From assembly GCA_964453265.1 (NCBI GenBank), contig CAYVNU010000002.1:81342-145341 (forward strand): 64,000 nt of DNA, read 5' to 3'. The notes beneath the pieces are model-generated. The model was not told the origin of the DNA and searched no databases. It worked only from the letters and a program-made list of their open reading frames with translations. Below, one piece after another: positions 23,597-32,554 of this stretch (the stretch's first letter is position 1; each line of letters begins with the position of its first letter). Made by a program: the position numbers and the translations under genes. The stretch comes from CAYVNU01 sp964453265. Lineage in GTDB: Bacteria > Patescibacteriota > Doudnabacteria > UBA920.

Positions 23597-24648
23597 TAAT
23601 TCCTTGCAATTTGCTTTATAAATTTTCTTTTTATCCAAATCTTCGGAAGCAGTCTAAACATTTCCGGTACAACTTTTAAGGTAGAAATTTCAAATAGTAA
23701 TATATAGATTAGCATAAAAAACTCTCTTACAAAAAACTGGGGGTAAAACCACGGCGAGTTTTTTATGTACATGAAGATGTGGTTTTTGTAATTTAACTGT
23801 CTTATTCGCTCCGAAAGATTACGATGGTGTTTTATAAAGCTGATGATTTTAAAATATCCACCTTTCGACGAGCCAGCCGCGCGGCCATGATATCCCACAG
23901 CAGTAGGTACAAAAACATTTTTCCATCCGGCATTTTTCATACGCCAACTTAAATCTACATCTTCCCAGTAAGAGTGAAAGTCTTCGTCGAAATACTCATG
24001 ACTGCTAGTAGCAGGTAGTAAGTAGCGAGTAGCAAGCAACGCAGAGGCACGGTACATGCAGCCGGCACCGGAGACTGCGTCAACATCTGTTAAATTATTA
24101 TATTGCCCAACATCCACCTCATGTTGTCCCCTGTCCCTCGCCCGCCCGGATTTACTAATTGTTACTCCGGTAGTATCCAGCACACAAGGGGAATCCTTGT
24201 ACCGCACAAGGATTCCCCTTGTAATTTTTTCCAGCGATGTTTTGTATAGCTTTCCCGTTGCCGCCCCCACCTTTTTGTCTTCAAATGCTTTTACCATCTC
24301 CTCAATATAATTTGGCTCCATAATCATATCCGGATTTACCAATTGAAAGAAATCAACCTCTCCCCTTCCCCTCCCCTCATAAGGGGAGGGATTAAGGGAG
24401 GGGTTGCAGTATTTCGAAAAAACCAAATTGTGACCTTTAGCAAAACCTATATTATAACCTGGGTCTATAATTTCTACAGCCGGATAATGTTCAGCAATGT
24501 ATTCTTTTGAACCATCAACACTTCCCGCTATTACTACCACAACATTAAAATTTTTAAACGTCTGTTTAAAAATTGCGTCAAAAACCGCAGGTATCCACTT
24601 GCGACTGTTATAAACTACTTGCACTATAGTGACTTTGGGATTGACCAT
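23596..24648 (-). CDS. Glycosyltransferase family 2 with palindromic insertions
   Basis: 350 residues. GT-A start KVTIVQVVYNSRKWIPAV, donor motif LVNPDMIMEPNYIEEM, and DEDFHSYWEDVDLSWRMKNAG. The C-terminal third has a hydrophobic segment (FMLIYILLFEISTL). Three stretches look inserted: LNPSPYEGRGRGEV (about 82-96), ITRGILVRYKDSPCVL (about 143-158) and LLATRYLLPATSS (about 204-216). Each is encoded by a palindromic or repeat-like DNA block in frame. The enzyme probably still folds, because the inserts lie in loop positions. It is the last gene of the cluster from 30945. Confidence 0.87.
   Translation of the reverse strand: MVNPKVTIVQVVYNSRKWIPAVFDAIFKQTFKNFNVVVVIAGSVDGSKEYIAEHYPAVEIIDPGYNIGFAKGHNLVFSKYCNPSLNPSPYEGRGRGEVDFFQLVNPDMIMEPNYIEEMVKAFEDKKVGAATGKLYKTSLEKITRGILVRYKDSPCVLDTTGVTISKSGRARDRGQHEVDVGQYNNLTDVDAVSGAGCMYRASALLATRYLLPATSSHEYFDEDFHSYWEDVDLSWRMKNAGWKNVFVPTAVGYHGRAAGSSKGGYFKIISFIKHHRNLSERIRQLNYKNHIFMYIKNSPWFYPQFFVREFFMLIYILLFEISTLKVVPEMFRLLPKIWIKRKFIKQIARN
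24182..24220. repeat. Perfect 17-bp inverted repeat inside a GT2 gene
   Basis: ACAAGGGGAATCCTTGT (24182-24198) is followed after 5 nt by its exact reverse complement (24204-24220). In the minus-strand frame it encodes part of ITRGILVRYKDSPCVL. Confidence 0.85.
24354..24406. repeat. In-frame hairpin repeat related to the DUF559 ends
   Basis: A 53-nt palindromic block bounded by CAACC and GGTTG with core CCCCTCAT-AAGGGGAGGG followed by ATTAAGGGAGGGG. The GGAGGGATTAAGGGAGG portion matches the alaS-side end of the DUF559 unit. On the minus strand it encodes NPSLNPSPYEGRGRGEV. Confidence 0.8.
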
Positions 24649-24694
24649 AATTTAAATTACAAACATCAAAAAATGTTAATTCTTAGCATTCGAA

Positions 24695-25978
24695 TCATTC
24701 GGATACATTCGTAGATTCGGATCGGTTAATACAAACTATTAAATAAATAATAAACAATAAGAATAGGTCTATATACATTTCCGCGCGCACGGTAAAAGAC
24801 AAATAAATTGACATGGCAATAAAAAAGCAGGCATAAGCATATAAATTAACCGACAAAAAGTTCGGACTCTTTTGCATATACAGCCATAAAAGCGTTAAAA
24901 TGCCCGCCAAAAAAAACGGCACCACAAAAAACGCACTTCGCCCAAAATCCTGGACAAACGGGAACAAATACGTGCCGGTATTCCACCAGCTTTTAAAAAT
25001 TTCGCCCAAATTATAATCTGGTTTTAAATTTTTTAGCTTTAGCAAATTAGTAAAAGGAAATAAACTAACCTTGCCGTGCTGCAATGCGTGAGTTTGATAA
25101 TAACTGTCTGCGTGCATTAAAGCCTGCATATTAAAAGATACACCGACATAAATGGGTAAAAGCAGTTTTGCAGCTTTGGGAAAATCCCTGCTATTTATTT
25201 CCGTAATATCCGCCAAATAATCCGCCCCATAACTTTTAGCTTGGCGCAGAAGCGGGATAGCACCTAAAACCAAGACCGAGATAATTAAAAATATCGGGTA
25301 AAATTTTACGGCTTGTTTTAAATTCGGCCGCCTAATAAATAAGTACAAAGCCATAACCCACAAGTCAATAAAATAAATTTGAGTTCTGGATGCAAATAAA
25401 ATTAAAGAAGCAGCGCCAAAAAGGCACAGCAAAACCAAATCCCAATGCTTCTTAAAAGAAAAAGTTTGATAAAAAATTAAGCAAAAAGCCAAAGGCACAA
25501 AAATTCTGGCAAGTTGAGCTGTGTAGTTTATTAAACCCGGAACTTTTTCATCCGCGGTAAATCTAAATGAGTCAGGACTGACGTCCAACAAAGGAAAATT
25601 GCCTGCTCTAATATAAAACATATACAAACCCAAAAACGACAAAACCGCTAAAAAATAAATAAAAAACTTTAAACGTAAAAAAACCAACCCTTGGCGATTT
25701 AAGGCATCTAATTTTTCCCAAGGCTTATAGTGTAAAATGATTTTTTTAAAAACAAAAAACCCACCGGCAAAACTCATAAGGGAAATAAAAACTAGCAGCC
25801 AAAAATACCAGCTACCCGGCTGCTCAATTTTAGACAAATGAAGTCTGGGCACGCCTAAAGCTAGCATCCAAGCTGAGAGCATAAGCCACAAAGGACTCTG
25901 CTTGTAAGGGCCTAAAATAAACAATACAAAAGAAACAGTCGCTAAAACAATAAAAATGAAAAATAAAATTTCGTTCAT
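24695..25978 (-). CDS. O-antigen polymerase-like membrane protein
   Basis: 427 residues with about 11-12 hydrophobic helices and a large hydrophilic loop between about 250 and 360 (AKSYGADYLADITEINSRDF). The overall pattern is that of oligosaccharide repeat-unit polymerases (Wzy/EpsG-like), which link lipid-borne repeat units on the outer face of the membrane. There is no conserved motif that proves the family. Its ATG overlaps the stop of the upstream Wzy_C protein by 1 nt, and a flippase lies in the same operon, which supports the role. Confidence 0.65.
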   Translation of the reverse strand: MNEILFFIFIVLATVSFVLFILGPYKQSPLWLMLSAWMLALGVPRLHLSKIEQPGSWYFWLLVFISLMSFAGGFFVFKKIILHYKPWEKLDALNRQGLVFLRLKFFIYFLAVLSFLGLYMFYIRAGNFPLLDVSPDSFRFTADEKVPGLINYTAQLARIFVPLAFCLIFYQTFSFKKHWDLVLLCLFGAASLILFASRTQIYFIDLWVMALYLFIRRPNLKQAVKFYPIFLIISVLVLGAIPLLRQAKSYGADYLADITEINSRDFPKAAKLLLPIYVGVSFNMQALMHADSYYQTHALQHGKVSLFPFTNLLKLKNLKPDYNLGEIFKSWWNTGTYLFPFVQDFGRSAFFVVPFFLAGILTLLWLYMQKSPNFLSVNLYAYACFFIAMSIYLSFTVRAEMYIDLFLLFIIYLIVCINRSESTNVSE

Positions 25979-27594
25979 TAATTTTTGGTTAAATTGCCGT
26001 AGTTCTTAATAATTATGCCACAAAGCGCTAAACTTAAAAAGAAATAAATTAACACCATGCCGTTAAAAAAAGTAACGTCAAATAAAGAGGCACCTAAAAA
26101 CCAGACAAAACTTAAAAATATTTGCGAAACTATAAATATATAAAAATTAAACTCGGCCAATTTCCCACGGAAAAATTTTTCCACCTGCCAAAAAAACGAA
26201 ACCCAAAAAGCAAAAAATGCCAGCAGGCCCAAAAAACCGGTTTCAACCAAAATTTGAAAAAATAAATTATGGGCGGAAACATATTTTAAAGGCAGATTGT
26301 AAACCGTATTGTGAAAATTACCTAGGGCCTTATAATTCGGACGGGTTTTGTATTCGGAAAAGTCAGTCTGCGATACCGCAAAATTACCCAAACCCGCGCC
26401 CATAGGGTGCTTTAAAAAATAAACCAGACTTTGCTGCCAAATTTTCATGCGCTTTACGTTTGAATTTTCTTTTAAATTATAAATTGTCTTAGCGCGCTGA
26501 ATAAAATTTTCCTCAAATTTATTTACACGCAAAAAACGCAGGCCCTGGTTAATTAATGGCGATATTAAAAATAAAATTAAAATTATTACGTATGGCCAGA
26601 CAGCTTTTTTTGCCAAAGTTTTTAAAAAGTTATTTCTTATGGCGATACAGACCAGAAAAAATGGGACGAGCATAGAAACCCAAACCGCCCTCGTGCCGGA
26701 AAGAATTACTGCCAGCGCCCCAAAACGAATTAATGACCAATATAAATTTTTACCTGAAATTTTTCCCAAGCGCAACTGAAAAACTTTTAAATCAAAAATT
26801 TGCTCGCAAAAATAAGTTAAAGGAAGCAAAAGACCAATACCCAAAGCCATCAGCCATGCAAAAGAACCTGAATCCGGCAAAATACTAAACATTCTTAAAT
26901 CCTGACTACTGTTAAAATAAGCAAACCAGGAATTTGAATAAGCCAAAACCGAAGCAAAACTTCCGCCAAAATATATTTTAGCTACGTGACTAACCCAAAA
27001 TTGCCAAAACTCATTTAGGCTTACAAAAAAAGTACCAATAAGCTGGACATAACCTAAAAAGCCAATGGTAATTAAAGAAAAAACCGTAAATTTTAAAAAC
27101 GAATTTATTTGCTCTTTAGTTTTTACGACATTTGAAACAACTAAATAAAATAAATAAATATTCAGCCAAAAAAGAAGCTGCTTTAAACCCTGCATGGGGT
27201 ACTTGGAAAAAAATAGCGAAAGCATGCCGGCTAGCGCGAAAATTCCCAAATAAACATCCCAGACAAAAAAACTAATTTTGCTGAATGCAAATTTTTGCTC
27301 CCGTATGAGCCAAACCAAAAACAAAACAACAAAAAGCACTCGCCACATAGTTAGCGCATCGGCAGACTTAAGTCCCAAAGAAACACTAAAAGGCAAGGAC
27401 AAAATAAGCAATAAAACAGACTCAAAACTCGGGCTTATTAAAATAAAAACTATGCACAAAAACAAACTTACCCAAACCATAAAAGCCGGCAAAATTCCAA
27501 ATACAACCAAACTTGTGCAAATTAATTGCCATGCCGCCAGAGCAAGCATATTCCGCCTGCTTTCAAATAATTTAAGAAAATTAAATTTTCCCAT
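25978..27594 (-). CDS. O-antigen ligase (Wzy_C) family protein
   Basis: 538 residues, about 12 membrane helices. The Wzy_C region is recognisable from PMGAGLGNFAVSQTDF and the conserved VSAHNLFFQILVETGFLGLL, where the His of SAHN is typical of WaaL-type ligases and related polymerases. It would transfer or polymerise lipid-linked glycans at the outer face of the membrane. It is coupled to the following polymerase-like gene (1-nt overlap) and to the preceding GT4 gene (14-nt overlap). Confidence 0.8.
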   Translation of the reverse strand: MGKFNFLKLFESRRNMLALAAWQLICTSLVVFGILPAFMVWVSLFLCIVFILISPSFESVLLLILSLPFSVSLGLKSADALTMWRVLFVVLFLVWLIREQKFAFSKISFFVWDVYLGIFALAGMLSLFFSKYPMQGLKQLLFWLNIYLFYLVVSNVVKTKEQINSFLKFTVFSLITIGFLGYVQLIGTFFVSLNEFWQFWVSHVAKIYFGGSFASVLAYSNSWFAYFNSSQDLRMFSILPDSGSFAWLMALGIGLLLPLTYFCEQIFDLKVFQLRLGKISGKNLYWSLIRFGALAVILSGTRAVWVSMLVPFFLVCIAIRNNFLKTLAKKAVWPYVIILILFLISPLINQGLRFLRVNKFEENFIQRAKTIYNLKENSNVKRMKIWQQSLVYFLKHPMGAGLGNFAVSQTDFSEYKTRPNYKALGNFHNTVYNLPLKYVSAHNLFFQILVETGFLGLLAFFAFWVSFFWQVEKFFRGKLAEFNFYIFIVSQIFLSFVWFLGASLFDVTFFNGMVLIYFFLSLALCGIIIKNYGNLTKN

Positions 27595-28738
27595 TTAAAA
27601 TAACATTTAAAGTTTCTCTTGAGCATTTTTCCCAACTGAAATCCTTTAGTCTGTTCTTTCCTTTTTCCCTGAGCCTATCAGCCAAAGATTTATCTAGTAA
27701 AATTGACTTAATTGCATTTTTTATTTCATCTTTCCGTTTGGGGTTAAAATAAACAGCCGCCTCGCCTGCCACCTCAGGCATAGAAGATATATTTGAAGTT
27801 GCGACCGGCACGTTCATTTCAAAAGCTTCTAAAATTTGCATGCCAAATCCTTCATAAAAACTAGGCAAAACCAGCAAATCCGCTTGTTTTAATACATAAA
27901 AACGTGCTTCGTCTGACACGTGTCCTAAATACACGACAATATTTTTATACTTTTTTATATTTTCCAATATTTTTTCAAATTTCCAACCCGGTCTACCAAC
28001 CACTACTAACTTATGAGCAATTTCCGGATTTTCTTTTTTTAAATCCGAAAAAGCATCTATAAGTCCTTCCAAATTTTTGCGGGGCTGAAGCGTAGAAAGA
28101 AAAAGAATATATTTATTTGGCAGACTATCTTCAACCTCTCCCCTACCCCTCTCCTCAGAAGACGAGGGGTTAACTGCAGACTGCAGTTTTCTCTCCTCTT
28201 GAGGAGAGATGCTCGTTAGAGCGGAGAGGTCGCTCTCGTATCCATGATGTACGATATTTATCTTAGACGGATCAAGATTATAAAACTTTATCAAATCTTT
28301 CTTCGTACTTTCTGAAACGGCGATGATTTGCGATGCATGCCGCACCGCAAACTTTGTTGACCACTCTAAAAACCGGCGCATAAAGCCAGTAAAACTTTCC
28401 GGGAAATATTTCCAAGCCACATCATGAATTGTAACCACTGACCTGCGCGGATGAATTAAAGGCAATGCTGAAGCCGGAATTAATAAAACATCAACCGGGT
28501 GAAAAAACATTTCCCAACTTAAGCGCAATTGCGTCCAAAAAATTGGAAAAGGAATAACTTTAACTTTAAAGTTATTAGGTAAATTAAAAAACCAATCCTC
28601 CGGCTTCTGCCGGAGGAAAAGTATATAAGTATTTTGAGAGTCAATTTGCGCCAAATGCAAAATTAACTGTTTGGCATAATGTTCAACTCCGGTTTTTTGA
28701 GGATTATTTGCTCTTTCTGCCTCTATGCCAATTAACAT
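27581..28738 (-). CDS. Glycosyltransferase family 4 with repeat-derived linker
   Basis: 385 residues. N-domain starts MLIGIEAERANNPQKTGVEH with VVTIHDVAWKYFPESF. The C-domain begins YILFLSTLQPRKNLEGL and carries E-x7-E in PSFYEGFGMQILEAFEM. Between them, where the homologue at 2776-3891 has a short linker, about 33 residues appear inserted (SALTSISPQEERKLQSAV, NPSSSEERGRGEVED), encoded by palindromic CTCC-rich DNA. The position between the two Rossmann domains should tolerate it. It is part of the operon from the flippase to the GT2 gene. Confidence 0.87.
   Translation of the reverse strand: MLIGIEAERANNPQKTGVEHYAKQLILHLAQIDSQNTYILFLRQKPEDWFFNLPNNFKVKVIPFPIFWTQLRLSWEMFFHPVDVLLIPASALPLIHPRRSVVTIHDVAWKYFPESFTGFMRRFLEWSTKFAVRHASQIIAVSESTKKDLIKFYNLDPSKINIVHHGYESDLSALTSISPQEERKLQSAVNPSSSEERGRGEVEDSLPNKYILFLSTLQPRKNLEGLIDAFSDLKKENPEIAHKLVVVGRPGWKFEKILENIKKYKNIVVYLGHVSDEARFYVLKQADLLVLPSFYEGFGMQILEAFEMNVPVATSNISSMPEVAGEAAVYFNPKRKDEIKNAIKSILLDKSLADRLREKGKNRLKDFSWEKCSRETLNVILNGKI
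28132..28232. repeat. Two in-frame CTCC-rich hairpin repeats inside a GT4 gene
   Basis: The first (28132-28175) begins CAACCTCTCCCCTACCCCTC, matching the start of the repeat at 24354 with one change. The second (28191-28232) has CTCTCCTC-TT-GAGGAGAG followed by GCGGAGAGG, similar to the pgi-side end of the DUF559 unit. Confidence 0.7.
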
Positions 28739-28752
28739 AAATCAATTTTAAA

Positions 28753-29019
28753 TTACTTCTGGCTTGGGGAATAATCTTTTGAGCTTGTCGGAATTTTTAC
28801 CTTTAGCTCTCCGGATTTAGTTTCAGATTTTTGATTGTGCATTTTAGAATATCCGCTACCCGGCAAAAGACTGTTTATGTCTTCCTGCAAATTAGTGTTA
28901 TTAACGCTCCAAACCACCAGCCCCCCGACAATGGCTGACAACACGCCAATTATAACCACCGGCCAAAAGCTTTTAAAATGTTTTGTTGTTTCGGAAGAAT
29001 TTTGATTTTCAGATTGCAT
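28753..29019 (-). CDS. Small single-pass membrane protein
   Basis: 88 residues. A short cytosolic N-terminus (SENQNSSETTKHFK) is followed by one helix (FWPVVIIGVLSAIVGGLVVW) and a Ser/Lys-rich outside tail with SYPGSGYSKM-like and KIPTSSKDYSPSQK stretches. No family recognised. It lies between the cytidylyltransferase and GT4 genes with short spacers and is probably cotranscribed. It may be an accessory subunit of the glycan export or polymerase machinery, but nothing in the sequence shows this. Confidence 0.6.
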   Translation of the reverse strand: MQSENQNSSETTKHFKSFWPVVIIGVLSAIVGGLVVWSVNNTNLQEDINSLLPGSGYSKMHNQKSETKSGELKVKIPTSSKDYSPSQK

Positions 29020-29059
29020 ATTTTATGTATTGTTATTTTTTTAATTTTAATATTTTATA

Positions 29060-29485
29060 TTATACCATTTTTCTCTTAAAAAGAGAACTTTTATACACAG
29101 CCGGCTTAAAAGGTTTTAAACGCCTTATTAATACCTTTAAACCTCTATTGTTTAATAGTTGTCTTAAATTGGCCGTATATGCTTTTTGGTCATACCCTAA
29201 GCCGATTATAGCCGGCTTTTCGCTCAAAATATGGCCTATATAATCGGCTTTTGCTCCCACTACTACCCTATTGACCAACGGGCATTTTTTTAATTTTTGC
29301 AGGCGGGAGTATTGATTAAGCGCTGGTTTTTTACCCTTGATTTTTTTCACATTACTGTCTCTGGCTACGCTTACAATTAAAAAAGGCTTTTTTGCCAATT
29401 GCCTGGCTTGCCTAAAAAAATTTAAATGCCCTTTATGTAAAAAATCAAAGGTTCCAAAAACCATAATTTTAGTAGTTGGTAGCAT
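29060..29485 (-). CDS. Cytidylyltransferase-like nucleotidyltransferase
   Basis: 141 residues with the family start IMVFGTFDFLHKGHLNFFRQ, where HKGH is the H-x-G-H nucleotide-binding motif. It has IGLGYDQ in place of the usual ISTS-type second motif. Proteins of this size include glycerol-3-phosphate cytidylyltransferase (TagD) and archaeal-type FAD synthase. The location in a glycan operon favours activation of a phosphorylated polyol. The first codons (MLPTTKI) lie in a GTAGTAAGTAG-type repeat, so the Met before VFGTFD may be the original start. Confidence 0.8.
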   Translation of the reverse strand: MLPTTKIMVFGTFDFLHKGHLNFFRQARQLAKKPFLIVSVARDSNVKKIKGKKPALNQYSRLQKLKKCPLVNRVVVGAKADYIGHILSEKPAIIGLGYDQKAYTANLRQLLNNRGLKVLIRRLKPFKPAVYKSSLFKRKMV

Positions 29486-29505
29486 GTAGTAAGTAGTAAG
29501 TTACT

Positions 29506-30945
29506 TTATGGTCTTTTTAAAAGATTTTTTAAAAAAAATAAATCTTCTTTATTTAAAAATCCACTTGCCATTAAAACTAGAAAATAAACCACTGCGCCAG
29601 CCGCCAAGCTAATAATCAGATTCTGATCTTTAACTGTCCACAACACCGCTCCCATAACCCCCGAGGCCAAAACCGGCTGCCAAATATTTTTATAAAAATC
29701 AAATTTTGTAATATTTTTCCTTACAAAATAAAAATAAAAGAATCCTTGTAAAAATTCGCTGACCACGGTCATAATTGCAGCCGATTTAATACCTAGGCCA
29801 AAGTAAGCCATTAAAATCAAATTACCGGCAATGTTTACGAAAACATTAATACCGGTTACGAGCGCTGCTTTTTTGGTTAGCTGGGAAATAATTAAGGAAT
29901 TAACCGGAATATAAATAAACAAAATTGCCGGCGCCCAAATTAATATAGAAAGGACAGGCGCGGCGGGTAAAAACTTTTCACCTGCAATTATTTTAATTAA
30001 GCCGGAAGACAAAATTGTCCCGCCAACTGCCATGGGCAAACTAATCGCAAACATAAGCTTTAAATATTTTTCTAAATTCTGTTTAACTTCAAGCAATAAA
30101 TTTTTTGCCATTAAGCCGCTAAAAAATGGGTAAAGTGCGTGCGAGACCACGGCTGGAAAAAATGCCAATAAATCAAAAATTTTGTAGGCCGCACCATAAT
30201 AGCCGGTTTGCTCATAGCCTTTTAAGTGGGAAATTAAAATCACATCAATACGGTTGTATATAGAGCTAAATCCAACCAATAAAACAAAAGGCCAGGCTGA
30301 TTTTAAAATATCTAAAATTAGTTTTGTTCCGGCGGTTTGATTGACCAATTCTGGTTCTGTTTTAAAATATTTTTTTACAAACTGCTTATAAAGCAGCAAG
30401 TCTATTAAACCGAAAACCAGTTGGATCATAGCTAAAAAAACAATACCTTTGCCCAGCCAAATAGCTAAAAAAATTACCGTAATATTAACAAAAGAATTTA
30501 TAAAATTTATTACCGCGACTTTTCGTAAATCTTGGAAGGCCGACATAACCGCCAAATACGGATAGCAAAGCGCGTTGGCCACCATACCTAAGCCGGTAAT
30601 TAAAATTGCCGAAAAAACAACCGGCTGATAATGATTTATATAAGCAATTATTGCCAAAAGCGAATATAAAAACACGGCAATAAATGTTTCAAAATATAAA
30701 AATTCCCTAAAATATATTTGGGCTTTGTCCGGCTGTTCGCTGATTTTTTTCTGAATGAATTGCTGAATGCCAAAATCCACGACTGTGGAAAAAAGCATTA
30801 CATAAGAAAGCGTGAACTGATACTGTCCGTAAATATCCGGGCCTAAATACCGAAATAGCCGGGCATAAGCAAAAAATAACAACAGCAAAGAGAAAACTCT
30901 GGAAAAACTGAGCCAAAAAATATTTTTTGAAACCACGCTGCTCAT
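29506..30945 (-). CDS. Lipid-linked oligosaccharide flippase (Wzx/MOP family)
   Basis: 479 residues, 12-14 predicted membrane helices spread evenly. The start VSKNIFWLSFSRVFSLLLLF and internal AFQDLRKVAVINFINSF and YGAAYKIFDLLAFFPAVVSH are typical of polysaccharide biosynthesis proteins of the MOP exporter superfamily. It flips undecaprenyl-linked repeat units to the outer face of the membrane. It is the first gene of the minus-strand operon continuing to 23596, and diverges from the plus-strand transglycosylase-like gene over a 39-nt spacer. Confidence 0.9.
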   Translation of the reverse strand: MSSVVSKNIFWLSFSRVFSLLLLFFAYARLFRYLGPDIYGQYQFTLSYVMLFSTVVDFGIQQFIQKKISEQPDKAQIYFREFLYFETFIAVFLYSLLAIIAYINHYQPVVFSAILITGLGMVANALCYPYLAVMSAFQDLRKVAVINFINSFVNITVIFLAIWLGKGIVFLAMIQLVFGLIDLLLYKQFVKKYFKTEPELVNQTAGTKLILDILKSAWPFVLLVGFSSIYNRIDVILISHLKGYEQTGYYGAAYKIFDLLAFFPAVVSHALYPFFSGLMAKNLLLEVKQNLEKYLKLMFAISLPMAVGGTILSSGLIKIIAGEKFLPAAPVLSILIWAPAILFIYIPVNSLIISQLTKKAALVTGINVFVNIAGNLILMAYFGLGIKSAAIMTVVSEFLQGFFYFYFVRKNITKFDFYKNIWQPVLASGVMGAVLWTVKDQNLIISLAAGAVVYFLVLMASGFLNKEDLFFLKNLLKRP

Positions 30946-30972
30946 TTTAAAATAATTCGTTAAATCTCATGC

Positions 30973-30978
30973 TATAAT
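30973..30978 (+). promoter_or_regulatory. Putative -10 box of a leaderless promoter
   Basis: A perfect TATAAT ends 6 nt before the ATG at 30985, so transcription would start at the start codon. No good -35 is visible, so this is tentative. Confidence 0.4.
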
Positions 30979-30984
30979 AATAGC

Positions 30985-32424
30985 ATGAATTATAAAACAA
31001 AACATTTACAATTTCTTTTCTTTTTTGTCGCCTTTTTTGCCTGCTTTTTTAGCGGTAAATACGCATTAGCTTATGAAAGTAATACCAGCACAGACTCACC
31101 ACAGTCAAATTTACAAATTCAATCAACCACCACAACAGCTAGCGTTTTAGGGGTAAATACCCAAGCACCTGCTTTAATTCTAGCCATAAAAGACGCAAAA
31201 AATCAGCTCGGGACAGTTACTTTAAAATACTCACTAAGCCCGGTTTATAAAAATACCAAAAATAAAAAAACAGGTAAAACAACTAAAGCTATTAGCTCTT
31301 ATATATTAAGCAGCAAAGATATTGCTCTGGCCATATTAAATCCCAAAACCAAGGAAGTTAAAATCGTGGTGGGAAAACAAAATGGCAAAAACATGTCGTT
31401 CCCTAAGTCAGAAGTCGATGTAAATTTAACAAGGTTTAACGGTGTTAACAGCAAATTTACTGTTGACTCTCCGCAAAATGGCCAAGTCTTGGCATTAAAA
31501 TATTTAATTACTAACCCTGAGTCAGGCAGCAAAACTAAAATTGAAGCAGGAATTTCGGAAGCTTTATATGTGCCCTACTCACCTGATTTTAACAATCCGG
31601 AAATTTTAACATACGGCGCAAATTATTTAAGCAAAATTATTAAAAATGTGGCGGACGATTTAAATAACATTCCTTCCCAAGCCATACCGGGCTTAACTAT
31701 CACCCAAGCAATCAGGCCAAGCATGATTAAAGCTTTAGTTTACGCGGAACATACCGACACAACTCAAGTTTTGATGAAAAATAACACCCAAGGCACAGTG
31801 GACCAATTAAATATTTTACTCGCATTAAATGAAGGGGATACTTATAAATATAGTGTATCAACTGCTGGAGCCAGGGGCATTGCTCAATTCATTCCTTCTA
31901 CTTATGCCTCCTTAGTTACTAGACATTCTGATGCCGGATTGATTGCTGATTTTGTAGCAGGCATGTCTGACCATGAAAATGCCATTAAAGCCATGTATTT
32001 ACTGCTTGATGATTACGCCGGAGCGGTAAGAGTCAAAGCCAGCCAAGGTTTTGCCTCGGGCAGAGTTTTTGACTACGCAGCTGCTTCTTACAACGGAGGC
32101 ACCACCCGCGTTGCTAGAGCCATAAACGCTTTTGGCGACACCTGGAACGAAGACAGAAACGGACAAATTAATACTTTAAAAAGTCAAGTCAGCTCATTAA
32201 CTAGCCAAGTAAAAAATTTAAAAAAGAAAATTGCTAAAGCCGATAAAAAAACTAAAACATCTTTGCAGGCAGATTTAAATAAAGCCCAAAATAACCTATC
32301 AAATATAAGTAGCCAGTTAGACACTGTTTCTATAGCGACTTTACGCCCAGAAACAATTAACTATGTTCAAAAAATATATAAAGTTATTCAATTCTTTAAT
32401 TCAGAAGAATTAGCTATGCAATAA
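30985..32424 (+). CDS. Secreted lytic transglycosylase-like protein
   Basis: 479 residues. A signal peptide covers about 1-29 (FLFFFVAFFACFFSGKYALA). A low-complexity/beta region follows, then a goose-lysozyme-like domain at about 245-385: candidate catalytic Glu in MIKALVYAEHTD, followed by AGARGIAQFIPSTYASL and YAAASYNGGTTRVARAINAFG, as in SLT domains. The C-terminus is a coiled coil (about 390-455). It probably cleaves peptidoglycan glycan strands outside the membrane. It is monocistronic with a strong terminator shared with the convergent neighbour. Confidence 0.8.
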   Translation: MNYKTKHLQFLFFFVAFFACFFSGKYALAYESNTSTDSPQSNLQIQSTTTTASVLGVNTQAPALILAIKDAKNQLGTVTLKYSLSPVYKNTKNKKTGKTTKAISSYILSSKDIALAILNPKTKEVKIVVGKQNGKNMSFPKSEVDVNLTRFNGVNSKFTVDSPQNGQVLALKYLITNPESGSKTKIEAGISEALYVPYSPDFNNPEILTYGANYLSKIIKNVADDLNNIPSQAIPGLTITQAIRPSMIKALVYAEHTDTTQVLMKNNTQGTVDQLNILLALNEGDTYKYSVSTAGARGIAQFIPSTYASLVTRHSDAGLIADFVAGMSDHENAIKAMYLLLDDYAGAVRVKASQGFASGRVFDYAAASYNGGTTRVARAINAFGDTWNEDRNGQINTLKSQVSSLTSQVKNLKKKIAKADKKTKTSLQADLNKAQNNLSNISSQLDTVSIATLRPETINYVQKIYKVIQFFNSEELAMQ

Positions 32425-32450
32425 TTTAAATTTTTAAATGCCTACTAATT

Positions 32451-32484
32451 AAAACGCGCATCGAATTAAAAAGATGCGCGTTTT
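32451..32484. terminator. Bidirectional terminator between convergent genes
   Basis: Perfect 12-bp stem AAAACGCGCATC (32451-32462) with GATGCGCGTTTT (32473-32484), placed between the plus-strand transglycosylase-like gene and the minus-strand secreted protein gene. Confidence 0.9.
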
Positions 32485-32554
32485 GATTTAAAAAGTAAAT
32501 CTATCTAAAAATAAATATTTTAGTCGGGTATAGATTAACAAAAGATTAGAATAA

